NCBI RefSeq assembly: GCF_030408775.1
Contig: NZ_CP047210.1
Coordinates: 1,488,001-1,552,000, forward strand
Source of the DNA: Corynebacterium fournieri
GTDB taxonomy: Bacteria > Actinomycetota > Actinomycetes > Mycobacteriales > Mycobacteriaceae
Direction: 5' to 3'
DNA: 64,000 nucleotides
Within the stretch, counting starts at the first letter, position 1. The number at the start of each line of letters is the position of its first letter. The notes under the pieces are model-generated. The model was not told the origin of the DNA. It did not search any database and saw nothing but the letters and a program-made list of their open reading frames with translations. Positions 35,316-42,699 of the stretch are shown one piece after another. The translations under genes were made by a program, and so were the position numbers.

Positions 35316-36362
35316 ATGGGAAAGCACGCAGCACCGGCCGGCGAGCAACGCCCGGCAGAGGTCAACCTCGACCACGTGGCCGCGGTGCTGGAAGGACTCG
35401 GGTTCGACCCTCTGGTGCGCCCGGACCGTCTCGTTGTCGGCGCGCACGCGTTCACCGTGGCGCTGTGGGTGGATTACGCGCGCCCGATGTCGCTGGTGAT
35501 GGATACCGCGGAGCGCATCCCCACCGCCTTCGAGCACTCCACGGATCTCGCCCGCTTCATCAACGCGTGGAACCACGACCGGGTCGGCCCTTGGGCGTCG
35601 TACCGCCTGTTGGAATCGGGTGATCTGCAGGCGCGGATGCGCCGTGGCATCCACATCAAGCACGGGCTTAGCGACGACCAGTTGGCCGCCGAATTGGTCG
35701 ATTCCTTCGAGCACGCGGCGGCGTTCTACCAGCGGCTGCGCGAACGTTTTTTGGACGCGGCCCTGGACCAGCCGCTGCCACCGCAGCTCATGCGGGTCCA
35801 GGACACGAATGTGCTGTTGGGCCGCCATCCGTCGTTGCGCCACCTGCCCCGCGGGGGCCGGCAGGAGGTGACGACGGTGCCCGAGCTCTACGCGGAAGCA
35901 AACGGCCCAGCAGGGGCTGTGGCGCCGGTGGACTTGCACGAACTTTCGGCCGCCTTAGAGTTGCTCGACTTCCGCTACGGCCTGAGCGAGGACGGCGTGA
36001 TCGCCACCGGGGTCAACGGTGTTGCGTTCGCGTTGTCCATCGACGGTGAGCCCGGCCCCCAGTACGCCCGGGTGACGGGGATGTGGGACACAGGCCGCGA
36101 CGCGCTCGCAGCCTTCCTCCCGTTGTGGCTGGTGTGCAACGACGTCAACGAGCGCACCAGCGCAACCACGGTGTATTTGCACGAGTTCGACGGCGTTGTG
36201 CATGTGCACGCGGAGTCCACCATGCTTGTGGCGGAGGGCGCGGCGCAGGCGCAGGTCAGCGAGTTTGTTGTGTCCGCGATGGCGGCGTGTCTGGCGGCGA
36301 TCGACCACGTCAGCCAGCAGGCGGCGGGCCAGTCCGTGGTGGATTGGCCGGGCCGACACTAG
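35316..36362 (+). CDS. YbjN-domain protein, tandem
   Basis: 348 residues with two repeats of the YbjN/sensory-regulator fold: residues 15-150 (LDHVAAVLEGLGF...FTVALWVDY...FINAWNHDR) and 205-330 (LHELSAALELLDFRY...VAFALSIDG...FLPLWLVCNDVNE). The domain resembles type III secretion chaperones and may bind proteins; its bacterial function is unsettled. Cytoplasmic, no signal peptide. Linker (about 160-200) is Pro/Arg-rich. Confidence 0.82.
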   Translation: MGKHAAPAGEQRPAEVNLDHVAAVLEGLGFDPLVRPDRLVVGAHAFTVALWVDYARPMSLVMDTAERIPTAFEHSTDLARFINAWNHDRVGPWASYRLLESGDLQARMRRGIHIKHGLSDDQLAAELVDSFEHAAAFYQRLRERFLDAALDQPLPPQLMRVQDTNVLLGRHPSLRHLPRGGRQEVTTVPELYAEANGPAGAVAPVDLHELSAALELLDFRYGLSEDGVIATGVNGVAFALSIDGEPGPQYARVTGMWDTGRDALAAFLPLWLVCNDVNERTSATTVYLHEFDGVVHVHAESTMLVAEGAAQAQVSEFVVSAMAACLAAIDHVSQQAAGQSVVDWPGRH

Positions 36363-36371
36363 CTCGACTTA

Positions 36372-36917
36372 CTAATCTGCGTTTTCCGTGGTGTACGCCA
36401 GCAGGTTGACTACCCAATACAACAGCACCGACGCGAACGGTGCCGCCGCCCAGGCCGCCCCCGGGCGCACGGGCGGGACCATGGTCACGGCGTCGCCCTG
36501 CGCGATGGTGTCCAAATCCGGCACCGGGTGCAGCACGGCCACGAACCAGTCGCCGAAAATGTAGAGGGCGAGTGCGGAGACCGCGCTGACCACACCAGCC
36601 CATAGCAGCCAGGCCACGGAACCGCGGACCCTGCCGCGGCGGGCGGAGTTGAGCGCTACCGCAGCTACCACGACCCCAGCCAGTGTGGAGAGCAGAGCGA
36701 ATGTGCCGAAGCCGGTGAACTCGACGTTGGCGGGGCTGAGCGATTGATCGAGCTTGACTCCGCCTTCTGCGATTTCGCCCACGTAGGCGGGGCGCAACAG
36801 CGCCCACGTGCCGCCACCGGCGATCCCCAAAACGCAACCGAGCGCCAGGAGCCCTGCTCCGGCGCTCAGTGCGGATGTCTTCTTCAGCTGCACTGTGCTA
36901 GTTGCAGCTAGTTGCAC
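36372..36917 (-). CDS. DUF2567-like membrane protein
   Basis: About 181 residues with four membrane segments (roughly 18-40, 68-90, 100-122, 155-175) and an extracytoplasmic loop after the first, the layout of DUF2567 proteins in Actinobacteria. Function unknown. The start is uncertain: GTG 36917 overlaps the upstream lipoprotein stop by 10 nt, while GTG 36893 is an alternative; neither has a convincing ribosome site. The overlap suggests co-expression with the lipoprotein. Confidence 0.75.
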   Translation of the reverse strand: MQLAATSTVQLKKTSALSAGAGLLALGCVLGIAGGGTWALLRPAYVGEIAEGGVKLDQSLSPANVEFTGFGTFALLSTLAGVVVAAVALNSARRGRVRGSVAWLLWAGVVSAVSALALYIFGDWFVAVLHPVPDLDTIAQGDAVTMVPPVRPGAAWAAAPFASVLLYWVVNLLAYTTENAD

Positions 36918-37651
36918 AGCTTCCAGCGTCCGTCTTCCTTCTGGAAGATCATGGTCTGGGTGTCCTCGCCCTGGTCGCTCTTTGCGGTCAGGCTGCCGGA
37001 GGCGCGGTCGCCCTCGACGCGCACGTCGGTCAGGCTCACTTCGGTCTGGGGCAGGTCGATGCCCTGGCCCTGCTCCTCAGCAAGACGGCTCGCCTCTTCC
37101 ACCTGCTCCAGGGTCATGCCCTGGCGCTCCAGCTCTGCGAGCATCGGCTCAGTGACGGCCTTGCAGGAGTTTTCCAAAATGGTCGGGGTCCAGTCCGCGA
37201 AGGAGCCCGGGTTGAGCACGTTGCGGGCGACGTCCTCCATCTGCTTGCGGTCTTCCTCGCTGCCTTCCTCACCGCCAGCCAGCGGCTGGTTGGTGTTTTC
37301 CGGCATACCGTTTTCAAACGGGTTGACCAGTGTCGGCGGCTGCTCGCCGTCCGCACCCTGAGCGTTGTCGGACTGCTTGTTGTCCTTGTTCGCGTCCTTG
37401 TTGTCCTTCTTGGCTTCCTTGTCCGCGCTCTTCTTCGTCGTCTCGGTGACGGTGGACTTGTCGGAGCTCTCCTCGGAGGATGCGTCTGCTGCAGTCTCGG
37501 AGTTAGCAGCGGATGCGGAAGACGGGGCCTCGGCAGCGGTGGACAGGCCGCCGGAGGTGCCTTCGTCTTCGGACCCGCAGGCGGCGAGCGGGAGTACGAG
37601 GGCGAGCGCCGTCGCCGTTACTGCCATGCTCTTTTTCGATTGCAACTTCAC
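36908..37651 (-). CDS. Putative lipoprotein
   Basis: 247 residues from GTG 37651. Signal peptide KLQSKKSMAVTATALALVLP ends in lipobox LAAC, cleaved before Cys. A Ser/Ala/Thr/Lys-rich low-complexity linker with repeated DxNK units (about 30-110) anchors a folded C-terminal half that ends in MIFQKEDGRWKLCN, a strand-and-Cys ending common in small envelope lipoproteins. No family recognised. It should be matured by Lgt and LspA encoded in this window. Confidence 0.8.
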   Translation of the reverse strand: MKLQSKKSMAVTATALALVLPLAACGSEDEGTSGGLSTAAEAPSSASAANSETAADASSEESSDKSTVTETTKKSADKEAKKDNKDANKDNKQSDNAQGADGEQPPTLVNPFENGMPENTNQPLAGGEEGSEEDRKQMEDVARNVLNPGSFADWTPTILENSCKAVTEPMLAELERQGMTLEQVEEASRLAEEQGQGIDLPQTEVSLTDVRVEGDRASGSLTAKSDQGEDTQTMIFQKEDGRWKLCN

Positions 37652-37718
37652 GGTATACCTGTACCTCTCGTTGTCGGACCCGGCCGTACTTTCGGCGCGG
37701 GCTGGCACCAGCGACTGT

Positions 37719-37744
37719 GTTTGCGATATGCGTTTGCGATATGC
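37719..37744. repeat. Perfect tandem 13-bp direct repeat upstream of tetR and the lipoprotein gene
   Basis: GTTTGCGATATGC occurs twice with no gap (37719-37731, 37732-37744). The surrounding 37652-37920 region holds the divergent promoters of the lipoprotein gene (minus) and the TetR gene (plus), so the repeat is a candidate operator. No other copy was seen in the window. Confidence 0.85.
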
Positions 37745-37908
37745 CGAAATGCAGTCGTGGTGTAGACCTGTCGGAAATAGTACCAACTACTCACTGACGC
37801 TCCCGTAGGACATCTATACAAGCATTCTGGATGGTTTCTGTGAGCTTTCGTAGAGGCATTTTCCGCGCGGAGGCATCTGTACCCGCGCTGCGTTCGCAGA
37901 GAGTTGGA

Positions 37909-37914
37909 TATGTT
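37909..37914 (+). promoter_or_regulatory. Candidate leaderless -10 of the TetR gene (TATGTT)
   Basis: Hexamer ends 6 nt before ATG 37921. Confidence 0.45.
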
Positions 37915-37920
37915 TGAGGA

Positions 37921-38469
37921 ATGCAACTAACCCGCGAGCGCATCACCGAGGCCGCGTTGGCCATCCTCGGTGATTACGGTCTCGCGGACGTGTCCATGCG
38001 CCGCGTGGCCAACTCGTTGGGGGTCGCACCCGGCGCGTTGTACTGGCACATCGCTAACAAGCAGGAGCTCATCGGCTTCATGGCGGAGGCCATCGTGCAG
38101 CCGCTTGTCGACGGCGCGGTGCCCGACCCCGCACGCCTCAGCAGCGAGCTGCGCGAGGCGCTGTTGTCGGTGCGCGACGGCGCCGAGGTGGTTGTCGCCG
38201 CCGTGAGCCAGCCCGATTCGCTCGTGCGGCAGTCCTTGGAAACGCGGTTTTCCGCCTCGGTGAGGGCCGTTTTGGCTGATGCAGACGAGCAGGAGAATGT
38301 GCGCGTCGCAGCCCGAGGGCTGCTGCACCTCACGCTCGGCGACGCCGCCGTCCAACAGTCCGCCGCGCAACTTGCGCAGGCCACTGGAGCCGCACCCCGC
38401 ACCGACGGTTCCGCCGAACACGCAGCGGCAGTGGGGTTCTTGCTCGACGGGCTGAAGCGAAGCGTCTGA
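37921..38469 (+). CDS. TetR-family transcriptional regulator
   Basis: 182 residues. Helix-turn-helix at about 20-45 (YGLADVSMRRVANSLGV then APGALYWHIANKQELI), matching TetR; the C-terminal ligand-binding and dimerisation domain is short and Ala-rich. A GAGGA lies too close to ATG to act as a normal ribosome site, so the transcript is probably leaderless. Likely targets are its own promoter and the divergent lipoprotein/DUF2567 pair. Confidence 0.9.
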   Translation: MQLTRERITEAALAILGDYGLADVSMRRVANSLGVAPGALYWHIANKQELIGFMAEAIVQPLVDGAVPDPARLSSELREALLSVRDGAEVVVAAVSQPDSLVRQSLETRFSASVRAVLADADEQENVRVAARGLLHLTLGDAAVQQSAAQLAQATGAAPRTDGSAEHAAAVGFLLDGLKRSV

Positions 38470-38477
38470 GGGCGCAC

Positions 38478-38483
38478 TAAGCT
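38478..38483 (+). promoter_or_regulatory. Candidate leaderless -10 of glgX (TAAGCT)
   Basis: Hexamer ends 8 nt before ATG 38492. Confidence 0.5.
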
Positions 38484-38491
38484 GTGGCCCC

Positions 38492-40660
38492 ATGAGTGAG
38501 ACCATCGTCTGGCCCGGTTCCGCATACCCGCTCGGCTCCACCTTCGACGGCGCAGGCACAAACTTCGCGCTGTTTTCCAGCGTCGCGGAAAAAGTGGAAC
38601 TGTGCCTGATCGACGACGAGGGTGCAGAGACCCGCATTCCGCTCGAAGAGGTGGACAACCACGTCTGGCACGCATACCTGCCGGGAGTGAGCCCGGGCCA
38701 GCGCTACGGTTACCGCGTCCACGGGCCGTGGGACCCGGCCGCCGGCAAACGTTGCGACCCGAACAAGTTGCTCGTGGACCCGTACGCGCGCGCCTTCGAC
38801 GGCGAGTTCGACCAGCACTCCTCCCTGTTCTCCTACGACGTGCACGCAGAGGAGCCGGGCACGGGCCGCAACGAAGAAGACTCGCTGGGCCACACCATGC
38901 TGTCGGTGGTGATCAACCCGTTTTTTGATTGGGGAGACGACCGCGCGCCGAAGATCCCGGAGGAAGAATCCGTCATCTACGAGTGCCACGTCAAAGGCAT
39001 GACCCAGACCCACCCGGGCATTCCGGAGCAGCTGCGCGGCACGTACGCCGGCATGGCTCACCCGGTGATGGTGGACTACCTCACCGACTTAGGCGTGACC
39101 GCCATCGAACTGCTGCCGGTGCATCAGTTCCTCCAGGACGACCGCCTGCGCGACCTGGGCCTGCGCAACTACTGGGGCTACAACACGTTCGGCTTTTTCG
39201 CCCCGGAGAACAACTACGCCTCCTCCACCGCTCCGGGCGATGCGGTGGCGGAGTTCAAGCAGATGGTGCGCGCCTACCACGAAGCGGGCATCGAGATCAT
39301 CTTGGACGTGGTATACAACCACACCGCAGAGGGCAACCACATGGGCCCCACCATCGCGTTTCGCGGCATTGACAACGAGGCCTACTACCGCCTGGTGGAC
39401 GAGGACAAGTTCCACTACATGGACTACACCGGCACCGGTAACTCCTTTAATGTGCGCTACCCGCACTCGCTGCAGCTGATCATGGATTCGTTGCGCTACT
39501 GGGTCACGGACATGCACGTCGATGGCTTCCGCTTCGACTTGGCGTCCACCCTCGCCCGCGAGTTTTCGGATGTGGACCGCCTCGCCACCTTCTTCGACCT
39601 TGTGCAGCAAGACCCCGTGGTCAGCCAGGTCAAGCTCATCGCCGAACCGTGGGACGTCGGCGAAGGCGGATACCAGGTGGGCAACTTCCCCGCGCTGTGG
39701 AGCGAGTGGAACGGAAAGTACCGCGACACCATGCGCGACTTCTGGCGCGGCGAGGATTCCACCTTGGGCGAGTTCGCCTCGCGCCTGACCGGGTCGTCGG
39801 ATTTGTACCAGCACAACGGCCGCCGCCCCACCGCCTCAATCAACTTCATCACTGCTCACGACGGCTTCACCCTCAACGACCTGGTCAGCTACAACGACAA
39901 GCACAACGAGGCCAACGGCGAGGACAACCGCGACGGCGAGGGCCACAACCGATCCTGGAACTGCGGTGTGGAAGGCGAAACGGACGACGCGGAGGTGCTC
40001 GAGCTGCGCGCGCGCCAGCGCCGCAACTTCCTCACCACCCTTCTGCTGTCCCAGGGCACCCCGATGCTCGCCCACGGCGACGAGATCGCCCGCACGCAGG
40101 GCGGCAACAACAACGTCTACTGCCAGGACAACGAAATTTCCTGGATGGACTGGTCGCTGCTGGAAACGTCCGCGGACCTGCTCGACTTCACCCGCCGCCT
40201 CATCGAGCTGCGCCGCGAGCACCCGGTGTTCCGCCGCCGCCGATTCCTCGCCGGAGGCGCCCTCGGCGACGAGGAGCACGGCCGCGAGATCGCCTGGCTG
40301 ACTCCGGGGTGCACGTTGATGTCGCAGGACGATTGGAACGCCCCATTCGGTCGCGCCTTGATGGTCTTCCTCGACGGCGAAGCCATCGCCGAGCCGGACG
40401 CACGCGGCCAGCGCGTGGTGGACGATTCCTTCTTGCTCATGTTCAACGCCCATTTCGAGGACATCGACTTCACGGTCCCGGACGCGGCGTTCGGCGACGA
40501 GTGGGAAGTTTTGGTCGACACCACCGCCGCACTCGGCGTGCGCGAGGACCAAGAGCCGGTGCAGCCGGGCACGTCCGTTACCGTCGGCCAGCGCTCAACT
40601 GTGGTGCTGCGCCGCACTCAACCACCAGCAGGCGAAGGAAATTCGGAGGCCGATAAGTAA
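38492..40660 (+). CDS. glgX: Glycogen debranching enzyme GlgX
   Basis: GH13 isoamylase-type enzyme hydrolysing alpha-1,6 branches of phosphorylase-limit glycogen. Order: N-terminal CBM48 (about 1-110); catalytic barrel with VVYNHTAEGN, the nucleophile D349 in GFRFDLAST, LIAEPWDVGEGGYQVGNFP and TAHDGFTLNDLVSY; then a C-terminal beta domain. 722 residues is normal. It acts with glgP on the same substrate. Its TAA overlaps the next ATG by 1 nt (TAATG). Confidence 0.96.
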   Translation: MSETIVWPGSAYPLGSTFDGAGTNFALFSSVAEKVELCLIDDEGAETRIPLEEVDNHVWHAYLPGVSPGQRYGYRVHGPWDPAAGKRCDPNKLLVDPYARAFDGEFDQHSSLFSYDVHAEEPGTGRNEEDSLGHTMLSVVINPFFDWGDDRAPKIPEEESVIYECHVKGMTQTHPGIPEQLRGTYAGMAHPVMVDYLTDLGVTAIELLPVHQFLQDDRLRDLGLRNYWGYNTFGFFAPENNYASSTAPGDAVAEFKQMVRAYHEAGIEIILDVVYNHTAEGNHMGPTIAFRGIDNEAYYRLVDEDKFHYMDYTGTGNSFNVRYPHSLQLIMDSLRYWVTDMHVDGFRFDLASTLAREFSDVDRLATFFDLVQQDPVVSQVKLIAEPWDVGEGGYQVGNFPALWSEWNGKYRDTMRDFWRGEDSTLGEFASRLTGSSDLYQHNGRRPTASINFITAHDGFTLNDLVSYNDKHNEANGEDNRDGEGHNRSWNCGVEGETDDAEVLELRARQRRNFLTTLLLSQGTPMLAHGDEIARTQGGNNNVYCQDNEISWMDWSLLETSADLLDFTRRLIELRREHPVFRRRRFLAGGALGDEEHGREIAWLTPGCTLMSQDDWNAPFGRALMVFLDGEAIAEPDARGQRVVDDSFLLMFNAHFEDIDFTVPDAAFGDEWEVLVDTTAALGVREDQEPVQPGTSVTVGQRSTVVLRRTQPPAGEGNSEADK

Positions 40661-42054
40661 TGATCACCGCGCACGGCGCGACCCTGACTGTGACCAATGA
40701 GGAGCTGACCCTCACGCCTACTTCTCTGGCTGCTTCACTGCGCGGCGATAGCGCCAGCCGCTCGGTCGCCATCGCCGACATCGCCGGCACCACGCCCACC
40801 CCGGGCGACGCGTGGACCGGCTCGCGCGTGGACATCGACGCCGGTGCCGAGGCACTCACGGTGTTGTTTGTTCCTGGCGACGACCAGGGTCCTGCGCAGC
40901 TGCTGCAGCTTCTCGACGACGCAAAGCGCGGCGACGCCCCGGCCACCTCCGCCGTGGCTGGCGCAGCGGGCATTCCGGGTTTTTCCTTCGTCGGCTTCGA
41001 CGTGGAGACCGCTAACCGCCGCTGGGGTTCCATCTGCCAGATCGGTTTGGTCAAAATCATCGACGGCGAAGAGGTCGACCGCGTGTCTTGGCTGTGCAAG
41101 CCGCCGGCCTCGCTCGCCCAGTTCGAAGAGGGCAACGTGGCCATCCACGGCATTACCGAGCAGGACGTCGCCGACGCCCCGGACGTGCAGGACTGCATCG
41201 CCGACATGGTGACATTCGTCGGCGACTTGCCGCTGGTGGCCCACAACGCCCAGTTCGACGCCTCCGCGCTGCGCGACGCCTGCCTGGCCTGCGGCATCGA
41301 TACGCCAAAGATGCTCTTCGCCTGCACCCTGGCCCAGGCCCGCGCGACCAAGCTGGACGTGGCCAATCACCGCCTGCCCACCCTGGCGGAGCACTTCGGC
41401 ACCTCCTTGGACAACCACCACGACGCCTGCGAGGACGCAGCTGCCTGCGCCGGCGTGATGGTGGGCCTGGCGCGGCAGGCTGGCCACACCGGCAGCCTGA
41501 TGAGCTTCGTGCACGACTCCGGGTTCACTCTCGGCTCCATCGATGAGACGCGCGTGACCCCGGTGCTGCGCGACCGCTCCGGCGCGGGCCGCGCGATGCA
41601 GGCGCAAAACGCCGCCCAGGGCGGTGTCGCCGCCGCCGTCGGGGCCACCGCAGCGCCGCGTGGATCCAATCAGGCTGGCCCGGCGAAGCAGACGTCGCAA
41701 AGCAAAAGCTCCAAGCCCGCCCCCTGGCAGTCCGTGGCGACGCCGGACACGGTGCCGGAGCCGAACCCGGACGCAGACCCGAACGCGCCACTTTACGGCG
41801 AGCATGTCACGCTCACCGGCGAATTCGAGCCCCACGACAAGGGCGAGCTGTGGGCCAAGATTGCGCAGCAAGGCGCGCAGGTGGGCAAAAACGTGACCAA
41901 GAAGACCACCTTGCTGGTGGTGGGCGAATGGGCCACGGTGACCTCGAAGGAAAAGCGGGCCCGCGAGCTGCAGGACAAGGGCCAAGACATTCAGATCTGG
42001 CAGGCGGCAAAGCTCTTCGAAGCGCTCGGTTTGGACGAGCAACCGCCGTTTTAA
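40660..42054 (+). CDS. DEDD 3'-5' exonuclease with BRCT domain (DnaQ-like)
   Basis: 464 residues. An N-terminal unrecognised domain (1-105) precedes an epsilon-type exonuclease: D114/E116 in FDVETA, H195-N196...D200, and the closing H254-x4-D259 give a full DEDDh set. An acidic/Pro linker leads to a C-terminal BRCT domain (about 375-450; HVTLTGEF, GAQVGKNVTKKTTLLVVG). It may proofread or repair DNA; the BRCT suggests docking to a phosphoprotein or DNA end. It is translationally coupled to glgX, an odd pairing seen in related genomes. Confidence 0.88.
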   Translation: MITAHGATLTVTNEELTLTPTSLAASLRGDSASRSVAIADIAGTTPTPGDAWTGSRVDIDAGAEALTVLFVPGDDQGPAQLLQLLDDAKRGDAPATSAVAGAAGIPGFSFVGFDVETANRRWGSICQIGLVKIIDGEEVDRVSWLCKPPASLAQFEEGNVAIHGITEQDVADAPDVQDCIADMVTFVGDLPLVAHNAQFDASALRDACLACGIDTPKMLFACTLAQARATKLDVANHRLPTLAEHFGTSLDNHHDACEDAAACAGVMVGLARQAGHTGSLMSFVHDSGFTLGSIDETRVTPVLRDRSGAGRAMQAQNAAQGGVAAAVGATAAPRGSNQAGPAKQTSQSKSSKPAPWQSVATPDTVPEPNPDADPNAPLYGEHVTLTGEFEPHDKGELWAKIAQQGAQVGKNVTKKTTLLVVGEWATVTSKEKRARELQDKGQDIQIWQAAKLFEALGLDEQPPF

Positions 42055-42101
42055 AAAAGTTTCGCACCCGACGGAACCGGAGCGGCTGGGCCAACGTCTA
42101 A

Positions 42102-42689
42102 ATGGCCATGCAGCTCCTTGATTCAACGCCAGTTTCCCTCGGTGGGGTGGCCCTGCGCCTGGCGCGGGTGGACAGCGCGGAAACGCGCGCGTGCATCGCC
42201 GCCGGGTTCGCCTCCTCCACCGCATTTATCAGCCTTTCGCCGGGGCTGGTGTGCGTCTTCGACTCGCCCACCGCTTCCGGCTTGACCCACCAGGAGATCG
42301 GGGCGGCGGGCTTAAGCGCCCACCAGCTGTGGAACGCCGCGGCGGACCAGCTCGCAGGCCGCGCCCAACGCCCTGAGGGCGCGGAATTTCTGGTGCGCTG
42401 CCCCAGCGCCGCACTTGACTGTGCGGAACTGCCGCGGGGCTTCGAGGTGGACGGCCACGGCGTGCCGGCCGCGTGGTGGCTTGCCCACCCGCAGCCGTTT
42501 ACCCTGCTTCAGCGCCACCTCGAGGCCGTGTTGAAACCAGAACACGGCCTGGTGTATGCCACCCGGGACGCCCGCGAGCTGTTCGTGTTCGACGCTGAGC
42601 CCGCCGAGGTGGCTCGCTGTTTGCCCGGCGCGGACGTGATGGCCTACTCGGTGGGCTTTCCCCTGCTGTGCCACGCGAAAGACCACTAG
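42102..42689 (+). CDS. Conserved hypothetical protein, 195 residues
   Basis: Soluble, with an Ala/Leu-rich N-terminal half and a C-terminal half containing FDAEPAEVARCLPGADVMAY. A CAELPRGFEVDGHGVPAAWWLAHPQP segment stands out with a conserved-looking Trp pair. No motif recognised. ATG 42102 or 42108 are both possible. Its stop codon is part of the proposed treY -10 element (42687-42692), so the two are linked tightly. Confidence 0.7.
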   Translation: MAMQLLDSTPVSLGGVALRLARVDSAETRACIAAGFASSTAFISLSPGLVCVFDSPTASGLTHQEIGAAGLSAHQLWNAAADQLAGRAQRPEGAEFLVRCPSAALDCAELPRGFEVDGHGVPAAWWLAHPQPFTLLQRHLEAVLKPEHGLVYATRDARELFVFDAEPAEVARCLPGADVMAYSVGFPLLCHAKDH

Positions 42690-42692
42690 GGT
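42687..42692 (+). promoter_or_regulatory. Candidate leaderless -10 of treY (TAGGGT)
   Basis: Hexamer ends 7 nt before GTG 42700 and starts on the stop codon of the upstream gene. Confidence 0.35.
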
Positions 42693-42699
42693 GTGAGGC

